DNA of 64,000 nt from Marinobacterium lutimaris (GCF_900108065.1 NZ_FNVQ01000002.1:496001-560000); one strand, 5' to 3'; shown: positions 1-9,723, counted from the first letter of the stretch. Program-made: numbers and translations. The notes: generated by a model from the letters alone, not told the origin.

Positions 1-824
1 ATGCCGACATGCTCGATGAACACGTCCTGGGTTGCGGCAGTACCGCCCTGCATGCCGTCGACGACGATGACGTCGGCACCAGCTTTAACGGCCAGTTTCA
101 CGTCGTAGTAGGTACGGGTCGCGCCCACCTTGATGTAGATCGGCACCTGCCAGTCTGTGATCTCGCGCAGCTCCAGAATCTTGATCGCCAGGTCGTCCGG
201 GCCGGTCCAGTCCGGGTGACGGCAGGCGGAACGCTGGTCGATGCCTTTCGGCAGGGTACGCATCTGGGCGACACGGTCGGTGATCTTCTGGCCCAGTAGC
301 ATACCGCCGCCACCCGGCTTGGCGCCCTGACCGAGCACCACCTCGATGGCGTCGGCCTTGCGCAGGTCGTCCGGGTTCATGCCGTAGCGGGACGGCAGGT
401 ACTGATACACCAGCTTCTTGGACTGACCACGCTCTTCCGGGGTCATACCGCCGTCACCAGTGGTGGTGGAGGTACCCACTTCAGAGGCACCACGTCCGAG
501 GGCTTCCTTGGCGTTGGCGGAGAGTGCGCCAAAGCTCATGCCTGCGATGGTGATCGGGATATCCAGCTTGATCGGTTTCTTGGCGAACCGGTCACCGAGC
601 ACCACCGAGGTGTTGCACTTCTCGCGGTAGCCTTCCAGCGGGTAGCGGGACATGCTCGCACCGAGGAACAGCAGATCGTCAAAGTGCGGCAGCTTGCGCT
701 TGGCGCCAAAGCCGCGGATGTCATAGATGCCGGTGTCGGCCGCGCGGCGGATCTCATCCATGGTGGTGCGGTCGAAAGTTGCCGATTCACGCAGCCCGCC
801 GTTGTAGTTGCTATCGTTGCTCAT
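1..824 (-). CDS. mgsC: N-methylglutamate synthase, FMN/glutamate synthase-like subunit (MgsC-type), 5' part only
   Basis: The reading frame opens with ATG at 824 (MSNDSNYNGGLRESATFDR) and runs off the left edge after about 274 residues. It matches the FMN-binding, (beta/alpha)8-barrel domain of the glutamate synthase large subunit, with segments such as ITIAGMSFGALSANAKEALG and AKPGGGGMLLGQKI that are typical of the family. In N-methylglutamate synthase this subunit carries the FMN site where methylamine from gamma-glutamylmethylamide is joined to a 2-oxoglutarate-derived skeleton. It is the last visible gene of an operon that begins at purU; mgsB ends 24 bases upstream of its start. GlxD-type proteins of other glutamate synthase-like complexes are the alternative, but the gmaS and mgd neighbours favour MgsC. 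The C-terminal part, including any Fe-S cysteines, lies outside the window. Confidence 0.88.
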   Translation of the reverse strand, partial: MSNDSNYNGGLRESATFDRTTMDEIRRAADTGIYDIRGFGAKRKLPHFDDLLFLGASMSRYPLEGYREKCNTSVVLGDRFAKKPIKLDIPITIAGMSFGALSANAKEALGRGASEVGTSTTTGDGGMTPEERGQSKKLVYQYLPSRYGMNPDDLRKADAIEVVLGQGAKPGGGGMLLGQKITDRVAQMRTLPKGIDQRSACRHPDWTGPDDLAIKILELREITDWQVPIYIKVGATRTYYDVKLAVKAGADVIVVDGMQGGTAATQDVFIEHVG

Positions 825-847
825 GATTTATTCCTCTCGCAGACTGA

Positions 848-1531
848 TCAGTAGGCTGAAACGTTGTCAACTTTGAAGTTGTACAACTGACGGGCTGAGC
901 CGTAGCGCTTGAAGCTGGCCGGGTCTTCATCGACGCCGGCGCGGTTCAGCAGATCGGTCAGTTCCGCGATGTGCTCGTCGCGCATCTCCTTCTCGATGCA
1001 GTCGGCGCCCAGGGACTTCACCGTGCCCTTCACGTAGATATGCACCTCGTAGAGGGAATCACCCAGGGCTTCGCCGGCATCGCCGCAAACCACCAGGCTG
1101 CCCGCCTGAGCCATAAAGCAGCTCATGTGACCGACGTTGCCCTTAACGACGATATCCACACCCTTCATGGAGATGCCGCAGCGCGCGCCGGCATTACCTT
1201 CGATCACCAGCAGACCGCCATGGGCGGTGGCGCCGGCCGCCTGGGAGGCATCGCCCTTTACTCGCACGGTGCCGGACATCATGTTTTCCGCCACACCCTG
1301 GCCCACGTTGCCGTGGATGGTGACATGGGCTTTCTTGTTCATACCGGCGCAGAAGTAGCCGGCGTGGCCCTTGATATCCACCGACAGGTTCTGGTCGATA
1401 CCGCAGGCGATATTGTGCTGGCCCTTGGGGTTAAGCACTTCGAATTCACGCTCAACGCATTCCGGGGACTGGTCATGCAGCGCCTGGTTCAGATCGCGTA
1501 CCGTAGCTTCGGTCAGGTCATAAGTTTTCAT
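848..1531 (-). CDS. mgsB: N-methylglutamate synthase, GXGXG-domain subunit (MgsB-type)
   Basis: This 227-residue protein is built from the right-handed beta-helix GXGXG repeats that form the C-terminal structural domain of glutamate synthase (for example NVGQGVAENMMSGTVRVKG and GNAGARCGISMKGVDIVVKG). In MgsABC and GlxBCD complexes the domain is a separate small subunit placed between the amidotransferase and FMN subunits. I chose the ATG at 1531 (MKTYDLTEAT) because GAGGAG lies 8 bases before it; ATGs at 1540 and 1537 are too close to that site. The mgsA stop lies 12 bases upstream of the chosen start, so translation is probably coupled. Identification is firm at family level; the specific substrate follows from the operon. 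Confidence 0.88.
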   Translation of the reverse strand: MKTYDLTEATVRDLNQALHDQSPECVEREFEVLNPKGQHNIACGIDQNLSVDIKGHAGYFCAGMNKKAHVTIHGNVGQGVAENMMSGTVRVKGDASQAAGATAHGGLLVIEGNAGARCGISMKGVDIVVKGNVGHMSCFMAQAGSLVVCGDAGEALGDSLYEVHIYVKGTVKSLGADCIEKEMRDEHIAELTDLLNRAGVDEDPASFKRYGSARQLYNFKVDNVSAY

Positions 1532-1543
1532 CGTCATCACTCC

Positions 1544-2446
1544 TCAGGCACTGCGTTCCCAGACATAGAAGGTCGCCGGTTCCGGCTCCCACACCTTGGC
1601 GTTCTCGATACCCGGCAAGGTAGTCAGCGCCTGGTATTCGGAAGCCATCGCCACGTAGTCGTCGGTCTCTGCCAGCACCGCAGGTTTGCAGGCGATCGGG
1701 TCACGCATCACGGCGAAGCCGTCGCGGGTGCCGATGGTGAAGGTGAAGAAGCCGTCCAGGTCTTCCAGCGCATGCTCCAGCGCGGTTTTCAGGCTGTCGC
1801 CCTGACGCAGGCGCCAGGTCAGGTAACCGGCCGCCACTTCGGAGTCGTTCTCTGTCTCGAACTCGATCCCTTCGCGCTTGAGGTTTTCACGCAGACGGTT
1901 GTGGTTGGACAGGGAGCCGTTATGCACCAGGCACAGGTCCATGCCGGTGGAGAACGGGTGACTGCCTTCCATGGTCACCGCTGATTCGGTAGCCATGCGG
2001 GTATGGCCGATGATGTGGCTGCCCTTCATGTTTTTCAGGTTGAACTTGCCGGCGATGTTCTCCGGCAGACCCACCTCTTTCAGGATCTCGATCGACTGAC
2101 CGACGCTGAGGATCAGCACATCCGGCGCTTTTTCGTTCAGCCAGCTGCGAACTTCCTCTTCGCTTGAACCCACCTTGAACACGGTTACGTTGGCGTTCTG
2201 CATCCAGGAGAGCTCAACACGCAGCTCATGACGCATAGAGTCGGCCAGGGCTTCCCAGTCATATTCGTTATCCGGGTGACGCAGGGTCAGCTTGACGCTG
2301 TCCTCGCCCACTTCGTCACCGTAGATGGCAAAACCGGCACTGTCCGGACCGCGGTCGGTCATGGCGATCAGCATCGGCTCGAACAGCTCACCCAGCTTGC
2401 TCTCAAGCGCCGGGTTCTTCAGATAAAGTCCAACAATTCCACACAT
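1544..2446 (-). CDS. mgsA: N-methylglutamate synthase, class II glutamine amidotransferase-like subunit (MgsA-type)
   Basis: A 300-residue Ntn-type amidotransferase. It begins MCGIVGLYLK, so the catalytic cysteine becomes the N-terminal residue after methionine removal, as in GltS, PurF and GlmS. IGHTRMATES and LVHNGSLSNH are the expected substrate-pocket segments. In N-methylglutamate synthase this subunit would release methylamine from gamma-glutamylmethylamide and channel it to the FMN subunit. AGAGGACGAG precedes the ATG. The gap of 59 bases to gmaS is the longest inside the operon, but no terminator is visible there. GlxB-like proteins are the nearest alternative; the order gmaS-mgsA-mgsB-mgsC supports the call. 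Confidence 0.9.
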   Translation of the reverse strand: MCGIVGLYLKNPALESKLGELFEPMLIAMTDRGPDSAGFAIYGDEVGEDSVKLTLRHPDNEYDWEALADSMRHELRVELSWMQNANVTVFKVGSSEEEVRSWLNEKAPDVLILSVGQSIEILKEVGLPENIAGKFNLKNMKGSHIIGHTRMATESAVTMEGSHPFSTGMDLCLVHNGSLSNHNRLRENLKREGIEFETENDSEVAAGYLTWRLRQGDSLKTALEHALEDLDGFFTFTIGTRDGFAVMRDPIACKPAVLAETDDYVAMASEYQALTTLPGIENAKVWEPEPATFYVWERSA

Positions 2447-2505
2447 ATTCTCGTCCTCTTGCCGGGATCAGCCGACATCACACATTCGCGCAGTTAAATA
2501 CTGAA

Positions 2506-3840
2506 TTAGAAAAACTCGGCGTAATGCTTGAGTTCCCAGTCGGAGACATGGCGGCTGAACTCAACCCACTCGGCCCGTTTCACCTTGAGGAACTCAGAGA
2601 CGATCTCTTCGCCCATCTTTTCGGTGAACAGGGTGTCGGCTTCCAGTGCGTCCAGCGCTTCGTTCAGGTTCTGCGGCAGGATGCTGACGCCCTTCGCCTT
2701 GATCTCTTCCAGGCTCAGGCTGTACAGGTTCACGTTCATCGGCTCACCCGGATCCAGCTCACGCTCGATGCCGTCCATACCGGCGGCGATCAGTGCAGCG
2801 TGCACCAGGTAGGGGTTGCAGCCGGAGTCCGGCAGGCGGAATTCCAGGCGACCGTAAGGCACACGGACCATGGCGGAGCGGTTGTTGTCGCCGTAGCAGA
2901 CATAGGCCGGAGCCCAGGTAGCACCGGAAGCGCTGCCGCCAACGACCAGGCGCTTGTATGAGTTCACGGTCGGCGCAGCGAAGGCGCAGATCGCATCGGC
3001 GTGAGCGAGGATGCCGGCGGTGAAGTGGTAGGCCATTTTCGAGAGGCCCATGCCGTTCTTGTCGCTGGCGTCGTGGAACAGGTTTTTGCCGTTGGCGTCG
3101 GTGATCGACAGGTGGAAATGCATGCCGTTACCGGTGCGATCAGACGCGGGCTTGGGCATAAACGAGCAGACCATGTTGTGCTTGTTGGCGATCTCGCCGG
3201 CCGCCATGCGCACAAAGGTGAAGCGGTCAGCAGAGGTCAACGCATCGCTGTAGGTGTAGTTGATCTCGAACTGGCCGTTGGCGTCTTCGTGGTCGATCTG
3301 GTAGACGTCGAAGTCCACCGCCTGCAGCGATTCCACCAGCTCCTCAAGGAACTCGCGGGAACGGGACAGCCCCTTGTAGTCGTAGCAGGGCTTGTCGAGC
3401 ACATCGCTCTCATCCACCGGCTGCAGCGAGCCATCGGCGCCGCGGGTGAACAGGGAGAATTCGGGCTCAAGACCTGTGTTCAGGGTCCAGCCGCGTTCGC
3501 TGATCTTCTTCAGCTGCTCTTTCAGTACCACGCGGGAGCAGTACGGGTGTGGTGCGTTGTTGACGTAACCGTCGCAGGCGATACGGGCGTAACCCGGCTG
3601 CCAGGGTACGGCGCTAAGAGTCTTCAGGTCGCCACGGGCGAGGAAATCAGGACCGTGCGGTTCCATGCCCAGGCCCCAGACGGCGAAGCCTGCGAAGCCT
3701 GCGCCCTTCTCGACCACATCGCTCAGGCAGTTGGCCGGCACCGACTTGGTCTTGGCGACGCCATGGATGTCGACAAACTGGGCCAGGATGTACTTGATGT
3801 CATTTTGGCTGATAAAACGGTCGATCTCTGCGGGCATCAT
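2506..3840 (-). CDS. gmaS: gamma-glutamylmethylamide synthetase (glutamine synthetase family)
   Basis: A 444-residue glutamine-synthetase-fold ligase that starts [20 protein letters not shown]. It has the shorter GlnT/GmaS-type N terminus and the GS catalytic segments, including [26 protein letters not shown] and [15 protein letters not shown]. The GmaS reaction joins methylamine to glutamate with ATP and gives gamma-glutamylmethylamide, the first step of methylamine assimilation by the N-methylglutamate pathway. The start overlaps the mgdD stop by 4 bases (ATGA), so the two genes are translationally coupled. Its position between mgdABCD and mgsABC is the arrangement known from methylamine users, which separates it from ordinary glnA and from GS-like polyamine ligases. 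Confidence 0.93.
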   Translation of the reverse strand: MMPAEIDRFISQNDIKYILAQFVDIHGVAKTKSVPANCLSDVVEKGAGFAGFAVWGLGMEPHGPDFLARGDLKTLSAVPWQPGYARIACDGYVNNAPHPYCSRVVLKEQLKKISERGWTLNTGLEPEFSLFTRGADGSLQPVDESDVLDKPCYDYKGLSRSREFLEELVESLQAVDFDVYQIDHEDANGQFEINYTYSDALTSADRFTFVRMAAGEIANKHNMVCSFMPKPASDRTGNGMHFHLSITDANGKNLFHDASDKNGMGLSKMAYHFTAGILAHADAICAFAAPTVNSYKRLVVGGSASGATWAPAYVCYGDNNRSAMVRVPYGRLEFRLPDSGCNPYLVHAALIAAGMDGIERELDPGEPMNVNLYSLSLEEIKAKGVSILPQNLNEALDALEADTLFTEKMGEEIVSEFLKVKRAEWVEFSRHVSDWELKHYAEFF

Positions 3841-4349
3841 AGTGCACCTCCTTTAGTAGATTCTTTGCCACCCAGTTCATTGACGAGGGTGTGAAAAATA
3901 TCGCTCAGGTAGTGGTCGAAACCGGCGTCGAAGCCGATCAGCAGAGCCTTGCCGCCCTGCTCGCGGTAGAGCCAGCAGTTAACGCCGGCTACTGAAGCCA
4001 TCAGCCAGTCACCCGGCTGCATCTTGCGAAAATCGAACTGACACAGCTGTGCCATCAGTTCTATCCAGCCCTCGCCCTGCACCGCGAGGATGCGATCCGC
4101 ACGCGGGAAGCACCATGCGCAGGCGGGAGCGTTCTGTCCCTTGGGCAGGAAGGCCAGGTATTCATCGCTGCCGGTGCGGGCGACCAGCGCCTCTCCGGCT
4201 TCCTCTGCGCTCAGCTGAGCCTCGGGCAGCGGCAGGCCGGCGGCGGAAAGCGCACTGGCACTTTCCGGACCGGTCAGCAGATACCCGCAGAGGTCATCAC
4301 GCACACTCAAACTCAGGTTGCTCATATCTGTTGAGGCATAAGCATTCAT
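3837..4349 (-). CDS. mgdD: N-methylglutamate dehydrogenase gamma-type subunit (SoxG-like, MgdD)
   Basis: A 170-residue protein starting [20 protein letters not shown] at the ATG at 4349. That ATG shares one base with the mgdC stop (TGATG). A longer in-frame extension exists upstream but lies wholly inside mgdC, so I rejected it. It resembles the gamma subunit of heterotetrameric sarcosine oxidase, which has a GcvT/YgfZ-like fold; [21 protein letters not shown] is the type of segment expected, and SoxG is normally about 200 residues or fewer. It is a structural subunit in the complex that oxidises N-methylglutamate. The sequence of this subunit is poorly conserved, so the assignment leans on gene order. 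Confidence 0.83.
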   Translation of the reverse strand: MNAYASTDMSNLSLSVRDDLCGYLLTGPESASALSAAGLPLPEAQLSAEEAGEALVARTGSDEYLAFLPKGQNAPACAWCFPRADRILAVQGEGWIELMAQLCQFDFRKMQPGDWLMASVAGVNCWLYREQGGKALLIGFDAGFDHYLSDIFHTLVNELGGKESTKGGAL

Positions 4350-7300
4350 CAGGCCACCTCCGTCAGGTCCGCCGTCTGGCGGGCGCCATCGGCATCGTAG
4401 AAAGGTGTTGGGCAGGGCTCGATGCTGACCATCGCGCCACCATCGACCCGCACCTTGAGCTCGGTCGCGCCATCCGCCAGCGGCAGATCCACCATGGCCA
4501 GGCCAATGGTGCGACCCAGCGAGGGGCTGTAGGCGATACTGGTGATACGGCCGGCGATCTCGCCGTTCTCGATAATCAGGTGGCACTCTTTGGGAAGCTG
4601 ACCATTGAAGCCCTGCGGCAGGCGGAAGCCGATCAGCTTGCGCTGGCAGCGTGCCTTGAGCAGCGCCAGCGACGGCTTGCCGGTAAACCAGGGCTTGCTC
4701 TTCAGCGGTACCGCCCAGCTCATATTGGCTTCGAACGGGTTGGTCAGGCCGTCGGTGTCCTGGCCGACAATGATGTGGCCCTTCTCGAGACGCAGAATAC
4801 GCTGGGCCTCGACACCGAAAGGACGGATGCCGGCAGACTGGCCCTCACGCATCAGCGTTTCCCAGACTTCCATTGCGCCCGCTGCCGGCAGGTGGATCTC
4901 GTAACCGAGTTCACCGACAAAGCCGACACGGATCAGGCGCACCGGGTAACCGCACAGGGTGCCTTCGCGCATACCCAGGTAGGGGAAGTTCGCTTCGCTC
5001 AGGTCCACATCGGTAAGGCCGCTAAGCAGCTTGCGCGAGGCCGGTCCCGCCAGGTTCATGGCCGCCATGGAACCGGTCAGGTTGGCCAGGCGCACGTTAA
5101 GGCCCAGCTCCTGAATCTTCAGTGACAAGGTGCGGAAAGCCGCCGCCGCGTGGCTGGTGGTGGCGGTGACGTAGAAGCGGTCTTCAGCGATACGGCCAAC
5201 GATGCCGTCATCGATGATCACGCCGCTGTCGTCCACCGCCAGGGCATAACGGGTCATGCCGATTTTGATGGTGGACATCGTCATGGTGTACACCACGTCC
5301 AGCAGTCGCGCCGCGTCCGGCCCCATCACCTCGATCTTGCCGAGGGTAGAGACATCGATCAGGCCAAGACCGCTACGCACCGCCTGTACTTCCTGCAGAA
5401 TCGCCTGCTGACGCTGATCGATCTGTCCAGCGCCCGCGGCGTCAGAAGCGCCAGCTTCTGAAACAGGTAGATAGTATTCTGGACGCATCCATTGCCCGGC
5501 TTCCATCAGCTGAACGCCGTTATCCAGGTGCCACTGATGCATCGGAGTCAGGCGCTCCGGACGGAAACGTCGGCCCGCCATGGCGCTGACCGGCACCGGG
5601 TGGAACATGGGACGCGCGGTGGTGGAACCGGTCTCGTCGATGCTCTTGCCAGTGATTTCCGCCAGCACACGGATGCCGTTCATGTTGGAGTGCTTGCCCT
5701 GGCTCGGACCCATGCCGTTGGTGGAGAAACGCTTCATCAACTCGATGTTGTCGAAGCCCTCCTTGGCGGCGTTGATCAGATCCTTGAGCTGCAGATCTTC
5801 ATCGATATCGAGGAAGTTCTTGCCCTTCGGATGGCGGATGATCGGCCAGTCATGGCTATGGGCGACGCTGTCGCGATGGAGGGTAAGATCCATGTTGACG
5901 CTTTCGCCGTTGAGCTGAGCCACCGCGTCTTTGGCAGCGCGTTCGCCATCGGCCAGGCGCTGCTCCAGGGTGAAAGCACCATTGAGACGACCACAGGCGT
6001 GCTGGCCGTTGGAGAGCGCACGCGGCAGAATCTGGTGCGCTTTCTTGTCGTAACCGAGCTTGCAGCCAGACTGGTACAGCATCTGTGATGCCGGTGCCCA
6101 GCCCACGCTCATCAGCAGCAGATCGCAGGCAAACTTGCGGGTCAGGCCGGAATCGCAGCCGCGGCCATCGAACTCGCCAACCACCACACCGGTCAGCGCA
6201 TCCTTGCCTTTGGCTTCGTAGATGGCGCTCTGCTCCAAGATCGGGATGTTCTTCGCCTTGACCTGCTCAGCCCAGGGGCCGCGCTTGTCGAGCCACTCGA
6301 GATCAATCACCGCGGCCACTTCGATACCCGCTTCAAGCAGGTCCAGCGCCGCACGATAGCCTTCATCATTACCGGTGAGCACCACGGCGCGCTGGCCCGG
6401 CTTGACCGCGTAGCGGGTGATCAGGCGCTGAGCAGCAGAGGCCAGCATCACACCCGGCAGGTCGTTGTTACGGAAGACGGAGGGCTGCTCCATCACACCA
6501 GTGGCCATGATCACCTGCTCGGCGCGCATCTTGACGATGCCATCAGCACCCACCAGCGGAACGTAGTGGTCGGTGTACCAGCCGGCGGCGTAATGGCCTT
6601 CCAGCAGGCGGATATGGGCGTGGCTGCGGACACGGGTTTTAAGGTCGGCACGAACCGCTGCCGCCTCTTTCACGTTGGCCAGCTGGTAATCCAGGCTGCC
6701 GCCGATATGCGGGTTCTCATCCACCAGCACCACATCGGCACCGGCGTCTGCTGCGGTCAGCGCGGCACTCATGCCACTGGCGCCGGCGCCGATCACCAGC
6801 ACATCACAGAAACCGTACTGTTTGGGCTGACGGGTGGCGCTCCAGTCGGTGCTGATTTCACCGAGGCCCGCTTTCTCGCGGATGATTTTTTCCCAGAAGG
6901 GGAAGTATTTCTTCGGCTTGTGGAACGCCTTGTAGTAGAAGCCCACCGGCAGGAAGCGCGACAGCAGACCGATGTAGCTGTCCTTGTCGTTAGCCAGCGA
7001 GCCGTTAACGTTACAGGCGCGCAGATCCAGACCTTCGCTGACCGGCGTTACGTCGCCACGGATGTTGGTGGCCTCGTCACTCTGGAACAGCGCGTTCACA
7101 TCGTGGTTGGCCATGGAGAGCACGCCGCGCGGACGGTGATACTTAAAGCTGCGACCGAGCAGTTTCTGGCCGCTGGCCAGCAGCGCAGAACTCAGGCTGT
7201 CGCCGCTGAATCCGGAAAAAGACTGGCCTTCAAAGCGGAAGCTGACCGACTCGCGACGGTCGATCCACTCCAGCGGCTGGGGATCAAGCCGGTACTTCAT
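4349..7300 (-). CDS. mgdC: N-methylglutamate dehydrogenase alpha-type subunit (SoxA-like, MgdC)
   Basis: A 983-residue protein with three parts. The N terminus is a 2Fe-2S-ferredoxin-like segment as in SoxA (VSFRFEGQSFSGFSGDSLSSAL). A dinucleotide-binding oxidoreductase domain has GAGASG at residues 171-176. The C-terminal third is a GcvT-type tetrahydrofolate domain (GFVGELGYEIHLP, IRPFGVEAQRILRLEKGH). In this family the C1 unit released from the N-methyl group is passed to THF in the alpha subunit. The ATG at 7300 (MKYRLDPQPLEWIDRRESVS) follows AAGGAG by 7 bases. A start at 7354 would lie inside mgdB without a ribosome site. The gene overlaps mgdB by 17 bases. Sarcosine oxidase alpha is the alternative; the gmaS/mgs linkage argues for N-methylglutamate. 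Confidence 0.9.
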   Translation of the reverse strand: MKYRLDPQPLEWIDRRESVSFRFEGQSFSGFSGDSLSSALLASGQKLLGRSFKYHRPRGVLSMANHDVNALFQSDEATNIRGDVTPVSEGLDLRACNVNGSLANDKDSYIGLLSRFLPVGFYYKAFHKPKKYFPFWEKIIREKAGLGEISTDWSATRQPKQYGFCDVLVIGAGASGMSAALTAADAGADVVLVDENPHIGGSLDYQLANVKEAAAVRADLKTRVRSHAHIRLLEGHYAAGWYTDHYVPLVGADGIVKMRAEQVIMATGVMEQPSVFRNNDLPGVMLASAAQRLITRYAVKPGQRAVVLTGNDEGYRAALDLLEAGIEVAAVIDLEWLDKRGPWAEQVKAKNIPILEQSAIYEAKGKDALTGVVVGEFDGRGCDSGLTRKFACDLLLMSVGWAPASQMLYQSGCKLGYDKKAHQILPRALSNGQHACGRLNGAFTLEQRLADGERAAKDAVAQLNGESVNMDLTLHRDSVAHSHDWPIIRHPKGKNFLDIDEDLQLKDLINAAKEGFDNIELMKRFSTNGMGPSQGKHSNMNGIRVLAEITGKSIDETGSTTARPMFHPVPVSAMAGRRFRPERLTPMHQWHLDNGVQLMEAGQWMRPEYYLPVSEAGASDAAGAGQIDQRQQAILQEVQAVRSGLGLIDVSTLGKIEVMGPDAARLLDVVYTMTMSTIKIGMTRYALAVDDSGVIIDDGIVGRIAEDRFYVTATTSHAAAAFRTLSLKIQELGLNVRLANLTGSMAAMNLAGPASRKLLSGLTDVDLSEANFPYLGMREGTLCGYPVRLIRVGFVGELGYEIHLPAAGAMEVWETLMREGQSAGIRPFGVEAQRILRLEKGHIIVGQDTDGLTNPFEANMSWAVPLKSKPWFTGKPSLALLKARCQRKLIGFRLPQGFNGQLPKECHLIIENGEIAGRITSIAYSPSLGRTIGLAMVDLPLADGATELKVRVDGGAMVSIEPCPTPFYDADGARQTADLTEVA

Positions 7301-7565
7301 AATTCGGCTCCTTGTAACGAACGTCAGCGGGATCAACCAGGCCAACCACTTCATCGGTCAGGGTGTTGCGCTCAAGAATGAACCAGCGTCCTGTGGGGCG
7401 GTGGTACCAGCGCTCACGCATTACGCCGGGAGCGTTATCGCGGTTGAAGACATAGTCGGCCCAGGTGGCCTCGTCAGCGTCGGAGGGCGGGATGCGAACC
7501 GCGCCAACGTAGTCGAATTCGCTGATCGGGCGTTTGCCGATACCGGGACAATCAAGCAGTTTCAT
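7284..7565 (-). CDS. mgdB: N-methylglutamate dehydrogenase delta-type subunit (SoxD-like, MgdB)
   Basis: A 93-residue protein with the compact SoxD pattern: MKLLDCPGIGKRPISEFDYVG, then WADYVFNRDN and RERWYHRPTGRWFILERNT. The delta subunit of tetrameric sarcosine oxidase binds a structural zinc through Cys and His residues; Cys6 and the WYHR histidine are visible, but I cannot assign all the ligands. GAGGAG precedes the ATG at 7565. It lies 9 bases after mgdA and overlaps mgdC, so the stoichiometric subunits are tightly coupled. Confidence 0.88.
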   Translation of the reverse strand: MKLLDCPGIGKRPISEFDYVGAVRIPPSDADEATWADYVFNRDNAPGVMRERWYHRPTGRWFILERNTLTDEVVGLVDPADVRYKEPNYEVPA

Positions 7566-7574
7566 AGCCCCTCC

Positions 7575-8816
7575 TCAGTGCCCTACCGATGCCGCGCCTT
7601 TCTCGCCGACCAGATCGAAGTCGGCAAAGCGGGACAGACGGAAGGGTTCAATCAGTTCATGGGTTTTGTCGTTGGCGACGGTCCAGGCCATGGTTTTGCC
7701 GCTGACCGGTGTCGCCTTGAAGCCCCAGGTGCCCCAGCCGGCATCCAGGTAGAAGCCGTCGATGGGGGTTTTGCCCATGATCGGCGCAAAGTCCGGGGTG
7801 ATGTCCGACATGCCGGCCCACTGGCGCATGATTTTCATGCGGCTCATGAACGGGAACAGGTCGAGCATCTGATCCGCCAGCCCTTCGACAAAGTCAAAGC
7901 TGGAGCGGGTGGAGTGCAGCACCGACGGGTCCACCGAGGCGCCCATCACCAGCTCACCGCGGGAGGACTGGCTGACATACACGTGCAGGCTGCCGGAGAC
8001 GACGATGGTGTCCATAAACGGCTTCACCGGTTCGGAGACGCAGGCCTGCAGCGGGAAGATCTCGATCGGCGTGCGAATCCCCAGCATCTCGGTGATGCGC
8101 GGCGTGGAGCCAGCCACCATGGAGATCACCTTGTTGCAGCTGATCTGACCGCGGTCGGTATCCACGCCCACCACCTTGTCGCCCTGGGTGCGGATCGCAG
8201 TAACGCGGGTCTTCTGGTGGATCTCGACACCACGGTTATAGGCACCGCGGGCATAGCCCCAGGCCACCGCATCGTGACGCGCCACCGAACCCGGTGCGTG
8301 GTACAGCGCGCCCATCACCGGCGCGTGCCCGTTGCAGTCCAGGTCCATGTACGGGACCTCTTTGGCGATCTCTTCGCGCCCTACCACTTCACTGTCGATG
8401 CCCTGATGCTTGTTCACCTCGGCACGCCAGCGCATGGTGCGCAGGGCGCTGTCGGTGTGGGCCAGGGTGAAGTGGCCGCGGGTGGAGTAGAAGATATTCA
8501 GGTCGAAGTCATCGGCCAGGTCCTCGAACAGCTTGACGCTGGTGTCATAGAACTTGACCCCTTCCGGTGTCAGGTAGTTGGACCGGACGATAGTGGTGTT
8601 ACGACCGGTATTGCCGCCGCCGATGTATCCCTGCTCGAGCACCGCCACGTTAGTGATGCCGTGCTCTTTAGCCAGGTAGTAGGCGCAGGCCATACCGTGG
8701 CCGCCGCCACCGATGATGACTACGTCGTAGTGCGATTTGAGCGGTTTGCTCTCCGGGAAGAAGCGGGGCTCGTTATGCTCGCTCTGCAACCCGAATTTCA
8801 GTAAGCGCCAGGGCAT
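7575..8816 (-). CDS. mgdA: N-methylglutamate dehydrogenase beta-type FAD subunit (SoxB-like, MgdA)
   Basis: A 413-residue DAO-family flavoprotein. The FAD motif GGGGHG sits at residues 36-41 (HYDVVIIGGGGHGMACAYYL), and the length fits SoxB of tetrameric sarcosine oxidase. GHAPVMGALYHAPGSVARHD and the C-terminal PDFAPIMGKTPIDGFYLDAG lie in the substrate and FAD domain typical of the beta subunit, which oxidises the N-methyl group of the amine. The ATG at 8816 is preceded by GGAG at 8 bases. It lies 21 bases downstream of purU. In isolation it would be annotated as sarcosine oxidase beta; the operon suggests N-methylglutamate as the substrate. Confidence 0.9.
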   Translation of the reverse strand: MPWRLLKFGLQSEHNEPRFFPESKPLKSHYDVVIIGGGGHGMACAYYLAKEHGITNVAVLEQGYIGGGNTGRNTTIVRSNYLTPEGVKFYDTSVKLFEDLADDFDLNIFYSTRGHFTLAHTDSALRTMRWRAEVNKHQGIDSEVVGREEIAKEVPYMDLDCNGHAPVMGALYHAPGSVARHDAVAWGYARGAYNRGVEIHQKTRVTAIRTQGDKVVGVDTDRGQISCNKVISMVAGSTPRITEMLGIRTPIEIFPLQACVSEPVKPFMDTIVVSGSLHVYVSQSSRGELVMGASVDPSVLHSTRSSFDFVEGLADQMLDLFPFMSRMKIMRQWAGMSDITPDFAPIMGKTPIDGFYLDAGWGTWGFKATPVSGKTMAWTVANDKTHELIEPFRLSRFADFDLVGEKGAASVGH

Positions 8817-8837
8817 TGCTCGTCTCCAGAGGGTGAA

Positions 8838-9710
8838 TCAGGCGAAAACGACGGTTTTGTTACCGTAAACAAGGACACGGTCCTCGATGTGGTAACGCAG
8901 GCCGCGCGCCAGTACGGCTTTCTCCACATCCTTACCGAGGCGCACCATGTCCTGGGTGGAGTTGTGGTGGGTCACGCGCTGTACGTCCTGCTCGATGATC
9001 GGGCCGCCATCCAGCTCGGAGGTGACGTAGTGGCAGGTCGCACCGATCTGCTTAACGCCGCGCTCCGCCGCCTGGTGATAGGGGCGCGCACCGATAAAGG
9101 AAGGCAGGAAGCTGTGGTGGATGTTGATGATTTTGTTCGGATAGACCTCGCAGAGCTCTTCCGGAATGATCTGCATGTACTTGGCGAGAACGATGGCATC
9201 GGCGTCGGCCGCGGCGATCTGTTCACGCACCGCCTGGAAGTGCGGCTCCTTGTTGCTCATATCCACAGGCACGTGGATGAAGGGGATGCCGTGCCACTCC
9301 ACATAGGAGCGCAGCTTGTCGTGGTTAGAGATAACGCAGGGAATATCGATGTTCAGCTCGCCGGCACTCCAGCGATAGAGCAGGTCGGACAGCGCGTGCG
9401 CTTCCTTGGAGACCATCAGCACCACACGCTTGCGAGCTGCGGAGTCGGTGATATTCCAGTTCATCTGGAACTTGTCGGCCACCGGCGCGAACTTCTCTTT
9501 CAGCTCTTCGAGACCAAAAGGCAGCGAATCGGCAACCACTTCATAACGCATAAAGAAGCTGCAGCTTTCTGCGTCGGCAAACTGGTGAGCTTCGCTGATC
9601 CAGCCGTTATATTCGGAGATAAACTGGGTAACGGCGGCAACGATGCCGACCTTATCCGGACAAGAAATCGTGATGCGATAACGCTGGGTGTTTTGGGGAT
9701 CGAGAGCCAT
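8838..9710 (-). CDS. purU: formyltetrahydrofolate deformylase
   Basis: A 290-residue protein with an N-terminal ACT domain (YRITISCPDKVGIVAAVTQFI) and a C-terminal formyltransferase-fold hydrolase domain with IINIHHSFLPSFIGARPYHQ and GATCHYVTSELDGGPIIEQD, which hold the catalytic Asn-His-Asp set. It hydrolyses 10-formyl-THF to formate and THF. As first gene of the mgd-gmaS-mgs operon it probably drains C1 units made by N-methylglutamate dehydrogenase and regenerates free THF, rather than serving purine synthesis. I prefer the ATG at 9710 (MALDPQNTQRYR), downstream of AGGTGA; an in-frame GTG at 9719 would add three residues. A sigma-54-like promoter lies about 50-65 bases upstream. Confidence 0.93.
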   Translation of the reverse strand: MALDPQNTQRYRITISCPDKVGIVAAVTQFISEYNGWISEAHQFADAESCSFFMRYEVVADSLPFGLEELKEKFAPVADKFQMNWNITDSAARKRVVLMVSKEAHALSDLLYRWSAGELNIDIPCVISNHDKLRSYVEWHGIPFIHVPVDMSNKEPHFQAVREQIAAADADAIVLAKYMQIIPEELCEVYPNKIINIHHSFLPSFIGARPYHQAAERGVKQIGATCHYVTSELDGGPIIEQDVQRVTHHNSTQDMVRLGKDVEKAVLARGLRYHIEDRVLVYGNKTVVFA

Positions 9711-9723
9711 CTTCCTCACCTAC

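Noticed and set aside
971-1984. Long open frame on the plus strand opposite mgsB and mgsA
   Set aside because: It is antisense to two well-supported genes, spans their junction and has the composition of a GC-rich shadow frame. Similar frames opposite gmaS, mgdC, purU, tdm and dctP were dropped for the same reason.
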